A stretch of DNA of 38,195 bases from an uncultured Parabacteroides sp. (GTDB lineage Bacteria; Bacteroidota; Bacteroidia; Bacteroidales; Tannerellaceae): the NCBI GenBank assembly GCA_900541965.1, contig UQLN01000041.1:1-38195 (forward strand), in the 5' to 3' direction. Below, one piece after another: positions 1 to 6,463 of this stretch (the first letter of the stretch is position 1; every line of letters starts with the position of its first letter). A program made the translations under genes and the position numbers. The notes under the pieces were generated by a model. It was not told the DNA's origin. It worked only from the letters and a program-made list of their open reading frames with translations, and did not search any database.

Positions 1-888
1 ATCATCCGCCGCAGGAGATGTGCCATACACTTTAACAGGAAAGAAAGAGACTCCCCTCCGTCCGTTGCCCATCGAGATGGATTCCAGATGGAATTTGGAT
101 TCAGCCTCTATATTGCTTACATCAAAACGGGCCATTGTACGGGTCAGCTTAAAACCAACTTGCACACGTGCCGAAGAACCGAAGTCCGTCAAATCTATAG
201 GTGTTGTTTGTGCTCCTGTCATCGGCAGGGGTAAGCCTAATGCCGGAGATGCATCTGTCAGTAATGGTGAATGGAACTTCCGGAACTGTAGTTCGGTCGG
301 TTTGCCGTCTGTCAGGACTCCCGTTTCTATATTATAAGTAAGCGGGTCGAAATCGGTATCTGCAACCGGGTTGTTACCGACCGGATTAATGAGTTCCGTT
401 TGATTGGCAATGCAATAAAGACGGACAAACAGTCCTTTTTGCAGTTCCAGCAGTGCGGTAGTGGTCGCATTGTCCGTACTTGGTGTAAGGTTCAATTCCT
501 TTGCTCCTGCTGGAAGTGCCGAGCCATCCTGTCGGTAGGAGAACCGTTCGCGGAAGGTATAGGCATCGCCTTCTGCTTTCGCTCCGAATACATAGACATC
601 GAGCGTAGCGATTTCGTTCTCCGCTTCTGTTGCAATGGGAACATTCGCTTTAGTTGTAGCTTTTGTTTCCGCCTTGGTCGTTTTTACTGTGAGCTTGTTC
701 TTAAACGAAATAAGCACTTCGCGTTTGTTTGCACTGCCCGTCCCGTCTGTAGAGGTGCGGTCTGCCTTGTCTGATTCTGTTGTGCAAGAGGCAAACAGCA
801 CCATGGCAAGCAGAGATACACTTGCCGTAAGGGCCTGTACCGGTCTGAAAGAGGGACATAGGCCTTGTAGTTTTGTTTTCATCTTCAT
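1..888 (-). CDS. Fimbrillin-like lipoprotein (FimA/Mfa family), 3' end outside window
   Basis: This is an open frame of 296 codons that runs off the left edge, so the protein is partial at its C-terminus. The N-terminus is a long signal peptide ending in the lipobox LFASC (Cys35), so it should be exported as a lipoprotein. It is followed by a low-complexity Thr/Lys/Glu linker and then a beta-rich segment with LDVYVFG near residue 95, typical of the N-terminal domain of Bacteroidales fimbrillins. In that family, lipidated precursors are carried to the cell surface, cleaved by a gingipain-like protease after an Arg or Lys, and polymerised by strand exchange. Start: ATG at 888, with an alternative in-frame ATG at 882. 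The gene sits downstream of a putative invertible promoter (1092-1288) that currently points away from it. Whether it is a stalk or an anchor/tip subunit cannot be told from this part. Confidence 0.72.
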   Translation of the reverse strand, partial: MKMKTKLQGLCPSFRPVQALTASVSLLAMVLFASCTTESDKADRTSTDGTGSANKREVLISFKNKLTVKTTKAETKATTKANVPIATEAENEIATLDVYVFGAKAEGDAYTFRERFSYRQDGSALPAGAKELNLTPSTDNATTTALLELQKGLFVRLYCIANQTELINPVGNNPVADTDFDPLTYNIETGVLTDGKPTELQFRKFHSPLLTDASPALGLPLPMTGAQTTPIDLTDFGSSARVQVGFKLTRTMARFDVSNIEAESKFHLESISMGNGRRGVSFFPVKVYGTSPAADD

Positions 889-1091
889 ATGTGTATAATA
901 ATTGTGTATGTTATTACTCTATTTCTTAAATGATTGAAGAACCAGATATGCAAATAAACTGGATAAAGACTATTCTTATCCGTCCTAATTCGCTTAACCT
1001 GTGTTATGTGTAAGCCCTGTTCTTCAAGGTTTCTGATTTATTTCTGATAATTGTTTATATTGAATGTATTCTTTCACGAAGAAATGATTGT
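889..1091. other. Leader region between fimbrillin gene and invertible segment
   Basis: This is a non-coding, AT-rich stretch of about 200 bp with no convincing promoter (TAnnTTTG) directed at the fimbrillin gene. If the adjacent segment flips, this stretch would become the 5' untranslated leader of the fimbrillin mRNA, about 225 nt long counted from the expected start site. Confidence 0.5.
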
Positions 1092-1115
1092 GAGTTCTGT
1101 GAAAACTACGTTAAA
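1092..1115 (+). repeat. Left inverted repeat of the putative invertible segment
   Basis: This is a 24-bp arm: 16 bp perfect, 2 bp mismatch, then 6 bp perfect against the reverse complement of 1265-1288. Confidence 0.8.
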
Positions 1116-1264
1116 ATAGGGGAGTAATAAAAAAATGTTGTACCGTGAAAGCTGTTAAGAATCATATATTCTCAGCTTTTAACCGTTTTGTTATACTCAT
1201 TAAGCGTTTAAAATCAAAGGATTGTGTGGTTAATATGTTGTAATTAGTTTATATATTTGTTGAG

Positions 1265-1288
1265 TTTAACAGAGTTTTCACAGAACTC
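1265..1288 (-). repeat. Right inverted repeat of the putative invertible segment
   Basis: This is the partner of 1092-1115. The outward promoter at 1252-1259 would start transcription at about 1266, inside this arm, as in other Bacteroidales invertible promoters. Confidence 0.8.
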
Positions 1289-1300
1289 CATTAGACAAAT

Positions 1301-1343
1301 AAAAAAGGAACAGTCTTTGACTTGTAAGACTGTTCCTTTTTTA
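1301..1343. terminator. Bidirectional intrinsic terminator
   Basis: A perfect 16-bp stem (AAAAAGGAACAGTCTT and its complement, loop TGACTTGT) is flanked by A and T tracts on both sides, so it can stop transcription in both directions. For the minus strand it ends the phoH-purC-ubiE-aroE run. For the plus strand it would stop the promoter of the invertible segment when that faces right, protecting aroE from antisense transcription. Confidence 0.9.
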
Positions 1344-1386
1344 TGATTATTATCTATACCCTTTCAGGTCTGTTTTTTTAGAATCT

Positions 1387-2130
1387 TTATTTCTGCCAGA
1401 TTTCCCAAGCGGCAAATGCCTGCAAAAGCAACATTTCCAATCCGTTCTTGACAACAGCACCTTTCTCTTTGCCTTTTTTCATGAAGAGTGTTTCATCCGG
1501 GTTGTATAACAGGTCGTACAGGATGTGGTTGGGTGTCAGCAGATCATAAGGTATATTCGGGCAAGCATCGATATGGGGATACATGCCTAAAGGAGTCGTA
1601 TTGACGATAACAGTATATTGCTCCATGATTTTAGGAGTAATTTCTTCGTACGTGATACAAAATTCTTTCGGAGCCCTGGATACCAGTGTAGCTCCGACTC
1701 CTAATTGTTTTAGTCCGTGGAAGACGGCTTTGGATGCACCGCCTGTGCCTAATATCAGGGCTTTGCGATGAGATTCGTTCATCAATGGCTCTATTGACTG
1801 TTTAAATCCGATAATATCGGAGTTGTATCCAACCAGCTTTAATGTTCCGAACAATCCCTTTGTAAATTTGATGACATTGACAGCACCGATTTGGCGGGCG
1901 TCATCGTCGAGGTCATCCAGGTAAGGAATGACTTGTTCTTTGTAAGGTATCGTAACATTCAGGCCTTTAAGTTCAGGGTTGCTTTTCAATACATCTTTGA
2001 ATTCCTTGATGGAAGGAATCTCGAAGTTCAGATATTCTGCATCTATTTTCTCCGCTTCAAATTTCTGGTTGAAATAAGTTTTAGAAAAGGAATGCCCCAG
2101 TGGGTATCCGATTAATCCATATTTTTGCAT
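1387..2130 (-). CDS. aroE: Shikimate dehydrogenase
   Basis: This enzyme catalyses NADPH-dependent reduction of 3-dehydroshikimate to shikimate in cytosolic aromatic amino acid and chorismate synthesis. The 247-residue protein is a little shorter than E. coli AroE, as usual in Bacteroidales. Visible motifs are the shikimate-binding SFSK (14-17), the catalytic Lys in NVTIPYK (K64), the partner Asp in YNSD (D105), the nucleotide-binding loop GTGGASKA (128-135) and NTTPLGMYP. It is the last gene of the run phoH-purC-ubiE-aroE, separated by 113 bp from ubiE and followed by a strong terminator at 1301-1343. Chorismate also feeds menaquinone synthesis, so its position after ubiE is metabolically coherent. 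Confidence 0.96.
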   Translation of the reverse strand: MQKYGLIGYPLGHSFSKTYFNQKFEAEKIDAEYLNFEIPSIKEFKDVLKSNPELKGLNVTIPYKEQVIPYLDDLDDDARQIGAVNVIKFTKGLFGTLKLVGYNSDIIGFKQSIEPLMNESHRKALILGTGGASKAVFHGLKQLGVGATLVSRAPKEFCITYEEITPKIMEQYTVIVNTTPLGMYPHIDACPNIPYDLLTPNHILYDLLYNPDETLFMKKGKEKGAVVKNGLEMLLLQAFAAWEIWQK

Positions 2131-2243
2131 GACCTGTTGTTTTAAAAAAGTAATTGAATTATTGATATTGCCTATCCCTTCTTGCAGGAGCTGTTTTTTG
2201 CAGCCCTGTTTCCTGTTTATCTGTGCGTACTGTTAGCCGTACA

Positions 2244-2984
2244 TTACCGTTTGCAAGCCGTGTACATCGAACATATCCCAAAAGTAAATGTCCGTGCCTT
2301 TGCCTCTGTAAATCCTTGTTTGGCAAGCAAACCGACCATCACATCTCCTTGTGGTACGACCTTGATAGATGCCGGCAAATAATTGTAAGCTGTCTTTTCC
2401 TTAGAGAAAAGTTTACCGATATTCGGAATAACTACCTTCGAATACATGCGGTAAAGCTGTTTCATCGGAAAATGTTCCGGAGTAGAGAGCTCCAGAATCA
2501 TCAGATGACCGCCTGGCTTCAGCACACGGTACATTTCGGCAAGTCCCTGTTCAATATTCTCAAAATTACGGACCCCGAATGCCGCTGTTACTGCATCGAA
2601 TGTATTATCCTCATAGGTTAATGCCGTGCAATCCTGCTGTTCAAAAGTGATATGATCCGAGAACCCGGCTTCCGCTACTTTCTTACGTCCGACCTCCATC
2701 ATTCCTTCGGAAATGTCTGCCCCGATGATACGTTCCGATTTCAATTTCCGGTACATGGAAATGGCAAGATCGCCCGTTCCGGTTGCAATATCGAGTATGG
2801 AGGCAGGAGAGAAAGGCTGCAGGAAAGCAATGCCTTTCCTGCGCCATCCTTTATCAAATCCGAGCGACAGGGTATGGTTCAGCAAATCATACACGCCGGC
2901 TATGGAGTCGAACATACGTCTGACCTGCGCGCCTTTGTGCTCCTCGTTATTGTAAGGAAGAATTTGTTCCGGACCGTACTTCAT
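2244..2984 (-). CDS. ubiE: Demethylmenaquinone methyltransferase
   Basis: This is an S-adenosylmethionine-dependent C-methyltransferase that converts demethylmenaquinone to menaquinone, the anaerobic respiratory quinone (also called menG in organisms without ubiquinone). The 246-residue length matches the family. The N-terminal VRRMFDSIAGVYDLLNHTLS signature (21-40), the SAM-binding loop DIATGTGDLA (65-74), a central AFGVRNF and the following VLKPGG are all present. It starts 6 bp after the purC stop, so the two are co-transcribed. Menaquinone is the likely electron donor to the NrfHA complex encoded later in this window. Confidence 0.95.
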   Translation of the reverse strand: MKYGPEQILPYNNEEHKGAQVRRMFDSIAGVYDLLNHTLSLGFDKGWRRKGIAFLQPFSPASILDIATGTGDLAISMYRKLKSERIIGADISEGMMEVGRKKVAEAGFSDHITFEQQDCTALTYEDNTFDAVTAAFGVRNFENIEQGLAEMYRVLKPGGHLMILELSTPEHFPMKQLYRMYSKVVIPNIGKLFSKEKTAYNYLPASIKVVPQGDVMVGLLAKQGFTEAKARTFTFGICSMYTACKR

Positions 2985-2990
2985 CCCCGA

Positions 2991-3941
2991 TTATTTATTA
3001 GCAAGGTACTCTGAAACATTTTTCTCGATGCGGGCCAACAAATTGTCGGTATCGCCTTTTACGAATGTTTCGCCAGTGATATGCTCGAATAATTCGATAT
3101 AACGGTCGCTGATACCTTCTACAATAGCCGGAGTCATTTCTGGTACTTTCTGGCCTGCTTTACCTTGGAAACCGTTTTCCATTAACCATTCGCGAACGAA
3201 TTCTTTGGAAAGCTGTTTCTGGGGTTCGCCTTTTTCAAAACGTTCGTCGTAACCTTCTTTGTAGAAGTAACGGGAAGAGTCCGGTGTATGGATTTCGTCC
3301 ATCAGATAGATTTTTCCGTTGTGTTTACCGAATTCATATTTAGTATCGACCAGAATCAAGCCACGTTTTTCTGCAATTTCAGTACCACGCAGGAACAATT
3401 CCATCGTGTATTTTTCCAGTACGGCATATTCTTCCGGTGTGGCAAGACCTTGAGCAAGGATTTCTTCCTTGGAAATATCCTGGTCGTGTTCGCCGATTTC
3501 AGCTTTTGTTGTAGGAGTGATAATAGGTTTTGGAAAACGCTGGTTTTCACGCATTCCTTCCGGAAGTTGGATGCCGCAGATTTCGCGAACACCACTTTTG
3601 TATGCACGCCATGCGCTACCGCATAAGTAACCACGTACAATCATTTCCACCGGGAAACCTTCGCAACGTACGCCGACTGTAACCATAGGGTCTGGTGAAG
3701 CCAGTTTCCAGTTCGGGCAAATGTCTGTTGTTGCATCCAGGAACTTTGCTGCAATCTGGTTCAACATCTGTCCTTTGTAAGGAATACCTTCCGGCAGAAC
3801 AACGTCGAATGCAGAGATACGGTCGGTTGCAACCATAACCAAAAGGTCATCGTTGATGTTGTACACGTCACGTACTTTACCGTGATAGACACTTTTTTGT
3901 CCTTTGAAGTTGAAGTCTGTTTTAACTAATGCCTTCTTCAT
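2991..3941 (-). CDS. purC: Phosphoribosylaminoimidazole-succinocarboxamide synthase (SAICAR synthetase)
   Basis: This is the ATP-dependent ligase that joins aspartate to CAIR in step 8 of purine synthesis. The 316-residue form is the longer type common in Bacteroidota and eukaryotic-like PurC proteins. Family motifs seen are GKVRDVY near residue 22, ATDRISAFDVVLPEGIP (38-54), the EMIVRGYLCGSAW segment near 100 and LVDTKYEFG with DEIHTPDSSRY in the C-terminal half. It is second in the minus-strand run after phoH. The 89-bp gap to phoH contains two GC-rich palindromes. The stop is 6 bp from the ubiE start. Confidence 0.97.
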   Translation of the reverse strand: MKKALVKTDFNFKGQKSVYHGKVRDVYNINDDLLVMVATDRISAFDVVLPEGIPYKGQMLNQIAAKFLDATTDICPNWKLASPDPMVTVGVRCEGFPVEMIVRGYLCGSAWRAYKSGVREICGIQLPEGMRENQRFPKPIITPTTKAEIGEHDQDISKEEILAQGLATPEEYAVLEKYTMELFLRGTEIAEKRGLILVDTKYEFGKHNGKIYLMDEIHTPDSSRYFYKEGYDERFEKGEPQKQLSKEFVREWLMENGFQGKAGQKVPEMTPAIVEGISDRYIELFEHITGETFVKGDTDNLLARIEKNVSEYLANK

Positions 3942-3957
3942 AACCTTGTTTTTTGTT

Positions 3958-4016
3958 GGGCGCTTCGCGAAACGTCCTTGCTTATATGTTCGTTATATGG
4001 CGCTTCGCGAAGCGCC
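3958..4016. repeat. Duplicated GC-rich palindrome between phoH and purC
   Basis: A perfect 18-bp palindrome, GGCGCTTCGCGAAGCGCC, lies at 3999-4016. A near copy (GGGCGCTTCGCGAAACG) lies at 3958-3974, 24 bp away. Each can fold alone, or the two can pair with each other in the phoH-purC transcript. It is far more GC-rich than the surrounding spacer and resembles a REP-like or RNA-processing element. No T-tract follows, so it is probably not a simple terminator. Confidence 0.75.
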
Positions 4017-4030
4017 GTGTTTTATTTGCT

Positions 4031-5023
4031 TTATGCAGTTGCGGGCGGGATGTTTGCCGGGGCATCCTTGCCTGCTTCTTTTCTTTTTTTACTGTCGAAT
4101 TTGTCGTACGCCTCGACAATGCGCTGCACCAGTTTATGGCGGACAATGTCTTTTTTATCGAATTCGATTTTACCGATGCCTTTTACTCCCTTTAGGATGT
4201 GTAAGGCTTGCACCAGACCGGATGTGGCAGAAGCCGGGAGGTCTATCTGGGTGACATCGCCGGTAATGATCATCTTTGCATTCATGCCTAAACGGGTCAG
4301 GAACATTTTAATCTGGTGGGTAGTGGTATTCTGGGCTTCATCCAGAATAATCACGGCATCGTTTAATGTCCGTCCGCGCATAAATGCAAGGGGAGCGATT
4401 TGTATGACATTATTCTCCATATATTCTTTCAACTTGGCTCCGGGTATCATGTCTTGCAACGCATCATATAAAGGTTGCAGGTACGGGTCGAGTTTATCTT
4501 TCATCTCTCCGGGAAGAAAACCTAATTTTTCTCCGGCTTCGACAGCCGGACGGCTTAATATGATTTTCCTGATTTCTTTGTTCTTTAATGCTTTTACAGC
4601 AAGAGCAATGGCAACAAAGGTTTTTCCTGTTCCTGCAGGTCCCGTAGCAAATACAAGGTCATTTTCTCCGAACGCTTTCACCAGGCGTTGTTGATTTTCC
4701 GTACGTGCTACAATTGCTTTTCCGTTCATACCGTGAATAATCAAGTTTTCCTGTTTTACCACGGTTGGGGCTTTCCCTTTTATAATGTCGAGGATGACCT
4801 CTTCACTGAGTGAGTTGAATTCTTCGCAGTATTTCTCTATTTCACGGATTTTTCTGAGAAAAAGTTCGGATTCGTCTTCATCTCCGATTACCTTCATCAC
4901 ATTACCTCGTGCAACGATACGCAACTTGGGAAACAATGTTTTGATTAATTGCATATTAACATTGTTTACTCCGTAGAAAATAACCGGGTCTACACTCTCA
5001 AGAATATAAATTCGTTCAATCAT
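4031..5023 (-). CDS. phoH: PhoH-family ATPase
   Basis: This is a cytosolic P-loop ATPase of the PhoH/YbeZ family, associated with RNA metabolism in other bacteria; the precise role is not settled. The 330-residue protein has an N-terminal RNA-binding-like region (about 1-90), Walker A GPAGTGKT (128-135), Walker B VIILDEAQN (DEAQ 228-231) and the arginine-rich ITGDVTQIDLP segment. The C-terminus is a lysine-rich tail ending in a Pro/Ala stretch. It is first in the phoH-purC-ubiE-aroE run. A -7 element lies about 57 bp upstream of its start. There is no link to phosphate regulation in the neighbourhood. Confidence 0.93.
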   Translation of the reverse strand: MIERIYILESVDPVIFYGVNNVNMQLIKTLFPKLRIVARGNVMKVIGDEDESELFLRKIREIEKYCEEFNSLSEEVILDIIKGKAPTVVKQENLIIHGMNGKAIVARTENQQRLVKAFGENDLVFATGPAGTGKTFVAIALAVKALKNKEIRKIILSRPAVEAGEKLGFLPGEMKDKLDPYLQPLYDALQDMIPGAKLKEYMENNVIQIAPLAFMRGRTLNDAVIILDEAQNTTTHQIKMFLTRLGMNAKMIITGDVTQIDLPASATSGLVQALHILKGVKGIGKIEFDKKDIVRHKLVQRIVEAYDKFDSKKRKEAGKDAPANIPPATA

Positions 5024-5079
5024 TCAAATTATTTTAATTTGTCTTTTGCAGAGATTTTTTCCACTCGTATTTAAGCTTA

Positions 5080-5108
5080 CAAAATTAGTAATATTCTTTG
5101 TCTTCAAT
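5080..5108 (-). promoter_or_regulatory. Promoter of the phoH-purC-ubiE-aroE run
   Basis: The minus strand carries TAATTTTG (5087-5080), a match to the Bacteroidota -7 consensus TAnnTTTG. It has ATTG (5108-5105) as a plausible -33 element 17 bp upstream. The expected start site is near 5073, giving a leader of about 50 nt. Confidence 0.55.
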
Positions 5109-5152
5109 ATGAATTGTATTATTTTTATTCTGCCTTTTTGTAACATCCCATC

Positions 5153-5181
5153 TTTGCGAATGAGAAAATTCCTTACTTTTG
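5153..5181 (+). promoter_or_regulatory. Promoter of the DUF5715-like gene
   Basis: TTTG (5153-5156), 17 bp, TACTTTTG (5174-5181). The expected start site near 5188 leaves a very short leader before ATG 5201. This argues against a longer N-terminus beginning at the TTG at 5183. Confidence 0.55.
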
Positions 5182-5200
5182 TTTGCAAAATGAGAAAATA

Positions 5201-5863
5201 ATGAAGAAAACAGCACTTAGTATATTGCTATTGCTTATCACTTTTTCAGTAGCAGTTCCATTTTCTTCTTGCGGTAAAAAGGAAAAGCGGGGAGAATTGA
5301 AACGTATCTGGTACAATGGAAGTTATAATCGTGATTTTAAGGATTTGAATGATCTTCATCTGGCAGAAGCCCAACGTATCGGCATCAAGCCTGCATCAAA
5401 CAGGGATGAGGCGGAGAAGGTAAAAAAGAAGATGGAAAAAATAGAAACGAATAAGTATTATGAGGTAGAAGAACTTCGTCATTCAATACCTTATCTTATT
5501 CCTTCGGCAGCTGATTTATTGGAAGATATAGGACGTAATTTCCAGGATTCCCTCCGAAATCTGAATGCTTCTATTTACAAAGTGAAAGTAACCAGTGTAA
5601 CCCGTACGATTGATGATATTAAAAATTTAAAGAAGCGGAATACAAATTCTTCTCAGAATTCGGCTCACCGCTATGGCACAACCTTTGATGTTTCATGGGT
5701 TCGTTATACGAAGGTAGATGAAAGCGATACGTTGAATATCGACAAAGACCGCCTTAAAATGGTTTTAGCTTCAGTACTTCGGGACCTTCACCGGGAGAAA
5801 CGTTGTTACATAAAGCATGAACGTAAACAAGGGTGCTTTCATATTACCGTACGGAATAGTTGA
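5201..5863 (+). CDS. DUF5715-like lipoprotein, possible peptidase-fold protein
   Basis: The 220-residue protein has a type II signal peptide (lipobox FSSC, Cys24), so it should be anchored in the envelope. The middle is charged and helical (about 30-120). The C-terminal half contains HRYGTTFDVSW, which resembles the SxHxxGxAxD zinc-site motif of M15/VanY-type D,D-carboxypeptidases, followed by a possible ligand region HERKQGCFHITV. I place it with DUF5715 from overall resemblance; a peptidoglycan-related function is an inference only. ATG 5201 was chosen over TTG 5183 because the signal peptide begins there and the promoter lies immediately upstream. The last codon and the stop (AGT TGA) belong to an inverted-repeat element that begins at 5858. 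Confidence 0.7.
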   Translation: MKKTALSILLLLITFSVAVPFSSCGKKEKRGELKRIWYNGSYNRDFKDLNDLHLAEAQRIGIKPASNRDEAEKVKKKMEKIETNKYYEVEELRHSIPYLIPSAADLLEDIGRNFQDSLRNLNASIYKVKVTSVTRTIDDIKNLKKRNTNSSQNSAHRYGTTFDVSWVRYTKVDESDTLNIDKDRLKMVLASVLRDLHREKRCYIKHERKQGCFHITVRNS

Positions 5864-5976
5864 CAGTTGACAAGTGACAGTTGAGATGTGACAATTGACA
5901 GTTATCTCGGCTTCCAGCCGATTTGTATACCGGGCGCGAAGCCTAACTGTCAATTGTCACTTGTCAACTGTCAACT
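5858..5976. repeat. Inverted-repeat element containing both flanking stop codons
   Basis: The left arm 5858-5904 and right arm 5944-5976 are reverse complements, built from the words AGTTGACA, AAGTGACA and ATTGACAGTTA. The left arm carries an extra 14 bp (imperfect tandem duplication). The 39-bp loop is GC-richer. The plus-strand gene's stop (TGA 5861-5863) and the minus-strand thioredoxin stop (TGA, 5973-5971) both come from the arm ends, so the element fits exactly between two convergent genes. A degenerate single arm recurs at 6441-6463. Confidence 0.85.
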
Positions 5977-6336
5977 GAAAAAGATAATTGAATTTTCAAT
6001 TATCTTTTTCAACTCTTGTTTGCCCAACGTACCCAACATCATTTCTTTTGTTCCGTCCATACGGCAAATGAGCAGGGTTGGGATGGTTCGTATTTTAAAT
6101 GCATTTTCCAATTCTTCTTCGTTATCCACATTGACTTTGTATATATCCAGTTTACCATCATATTCGTTTGCCAGTTCTTCAAGGATGGGTTCCAAACGTT
6201 TGCAGTAACCACACCAAGGAGCATGAAAATCGACTATGCAAGGTTTATTTCCGATGAATTTCCACTCCTTCGGATCTTCTTCAAAGTTTCCAACTTTTTG
6301 TATGAAATCGGCTTTTGTTAATTCAATAGGTTTCAT
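5971..6336 (-). CDS. Thioredoxin
   Basis: This is a 121-residue cytosolic thioredoxin-fold protein with no signal peptide. The redox site is WCGYC (C42, C45) rather than the classical WCGPC, and the cis-proline is in RTIPTLL (P86). It probably works as a general disulfide reductase; the Gly-Tyr dipeptide may shift its redox potential. The C-terminus (KKIIENSIIFFS) is odd: its last 13 codons are made of a perfect 16-bp palindrome (5977-6010) followed by the end of the inverted-repeat element that supplies the stop codon. The natural tail may therefore have been altered. A -7 promoter element lies 26 bp upstream of the start. Confidence 0.9.
   Translation of the reverse strand: MKPIELTKADFIQKVGNFEEDPKEWKFIGNKPCIVDFHAPWCGYCKRLEPILEELANEYDGKLDIYKVNVDNEEELENAFKIRTIPTLLICRMDGTKEMMLGTLGKQELKKIIENSIIFFS
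5977..6010. terminator. AT-rich hairpin at the thioredoxin 3' end, possible shared terminator
   Basis: A perfect 16-bp stem (GAAAAAGATAATTGAA, loop TT, complement) with A and T runs at both edges can act in both directions. It lies within the last codons of the thioredoxin gene and downstream of the convergent lipoprotein gene. Confidence 0.5.
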
Positions 6337-6361
6337 AATTTTCTGTTTTTAATTGACATTG

Positions 6362-6369
6362 CAAAGATA
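6362..6369 (-). promoter_or_regulatory. -7 element of the thioredoxin promoter
   Basis: The minus strand reads TATCTTTG, a full match to TAnnTTTG. The -33 element is not clear. The expected leader is about 20 nt. Confidence 0.5.
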
Positions 6370-6440
6370 CCGATATTTGTCGTATTGGATAAATAGCAAT
6401 ATAACCTGTTTGGTTGGCAATATTTCCTTTTTAGTTTAGC

Positions 6441-6463
6441 TATCAACTGTCACTTGCCAACTA
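6441..6463 (-). repeat. Degenerate single arm of the stop-codon repeat
   Basis: Read on the minus strand, the sequence directly after (and overlapping) the TAG stop of the neighbouring gene is AGTTGGCAAGTGACAGTTGA. It matches the AGTTGACAAGTGACAGTTGA part of the left arm at 5864-5883 at 19 of 20 positions. Confidence 0.65.

Larger units (their letters stand above)
1092..1288. promoter_or_regulatory. Putative invertible promoter segment (phase switch) for the fimbrillin gene
   Basis: Inverted repeats bound the segment. Arm 1092-1107 (GAGTTCTGTGAAAACT) is perfectly repeated in reverse complement at 1273-1288. After a 2-bp mismatch the match continues for 6 bp (GTTAAA), giving 24-bp arms at 1092-1115 and 1265-1288. 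About 150 bp lie between the extended arms. Inside, a perfect -7 element TATATTTG (1252-1259, + strand) lies next to the right arm and reads outward through it; its -33 element is weak. This is the architecture of Bacteroidales invertible promoters flipped by site-specific recombinases. As written the promoter faces right, away from the fimbrillin gene, so the window appears to show the OFF orientation. No recombinase gene is in the window. Confidence 0.72.

Noticed and set aside
20..898. Plus-strand open frames opposite the fimbrillin gene
   Set aside because: They are shadows of the minus-strand gene, which has a signal peptide, lipobox and family-like sequence; the plus-strand translations have no domain character.
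5858..5976. Interpretation as a CRISPR array or insertion sequence
   Set aside because: There are no regularly spaced direct repeats with unique spacers, no transposase and no target duplication; it is a single inverted-repeat unit.
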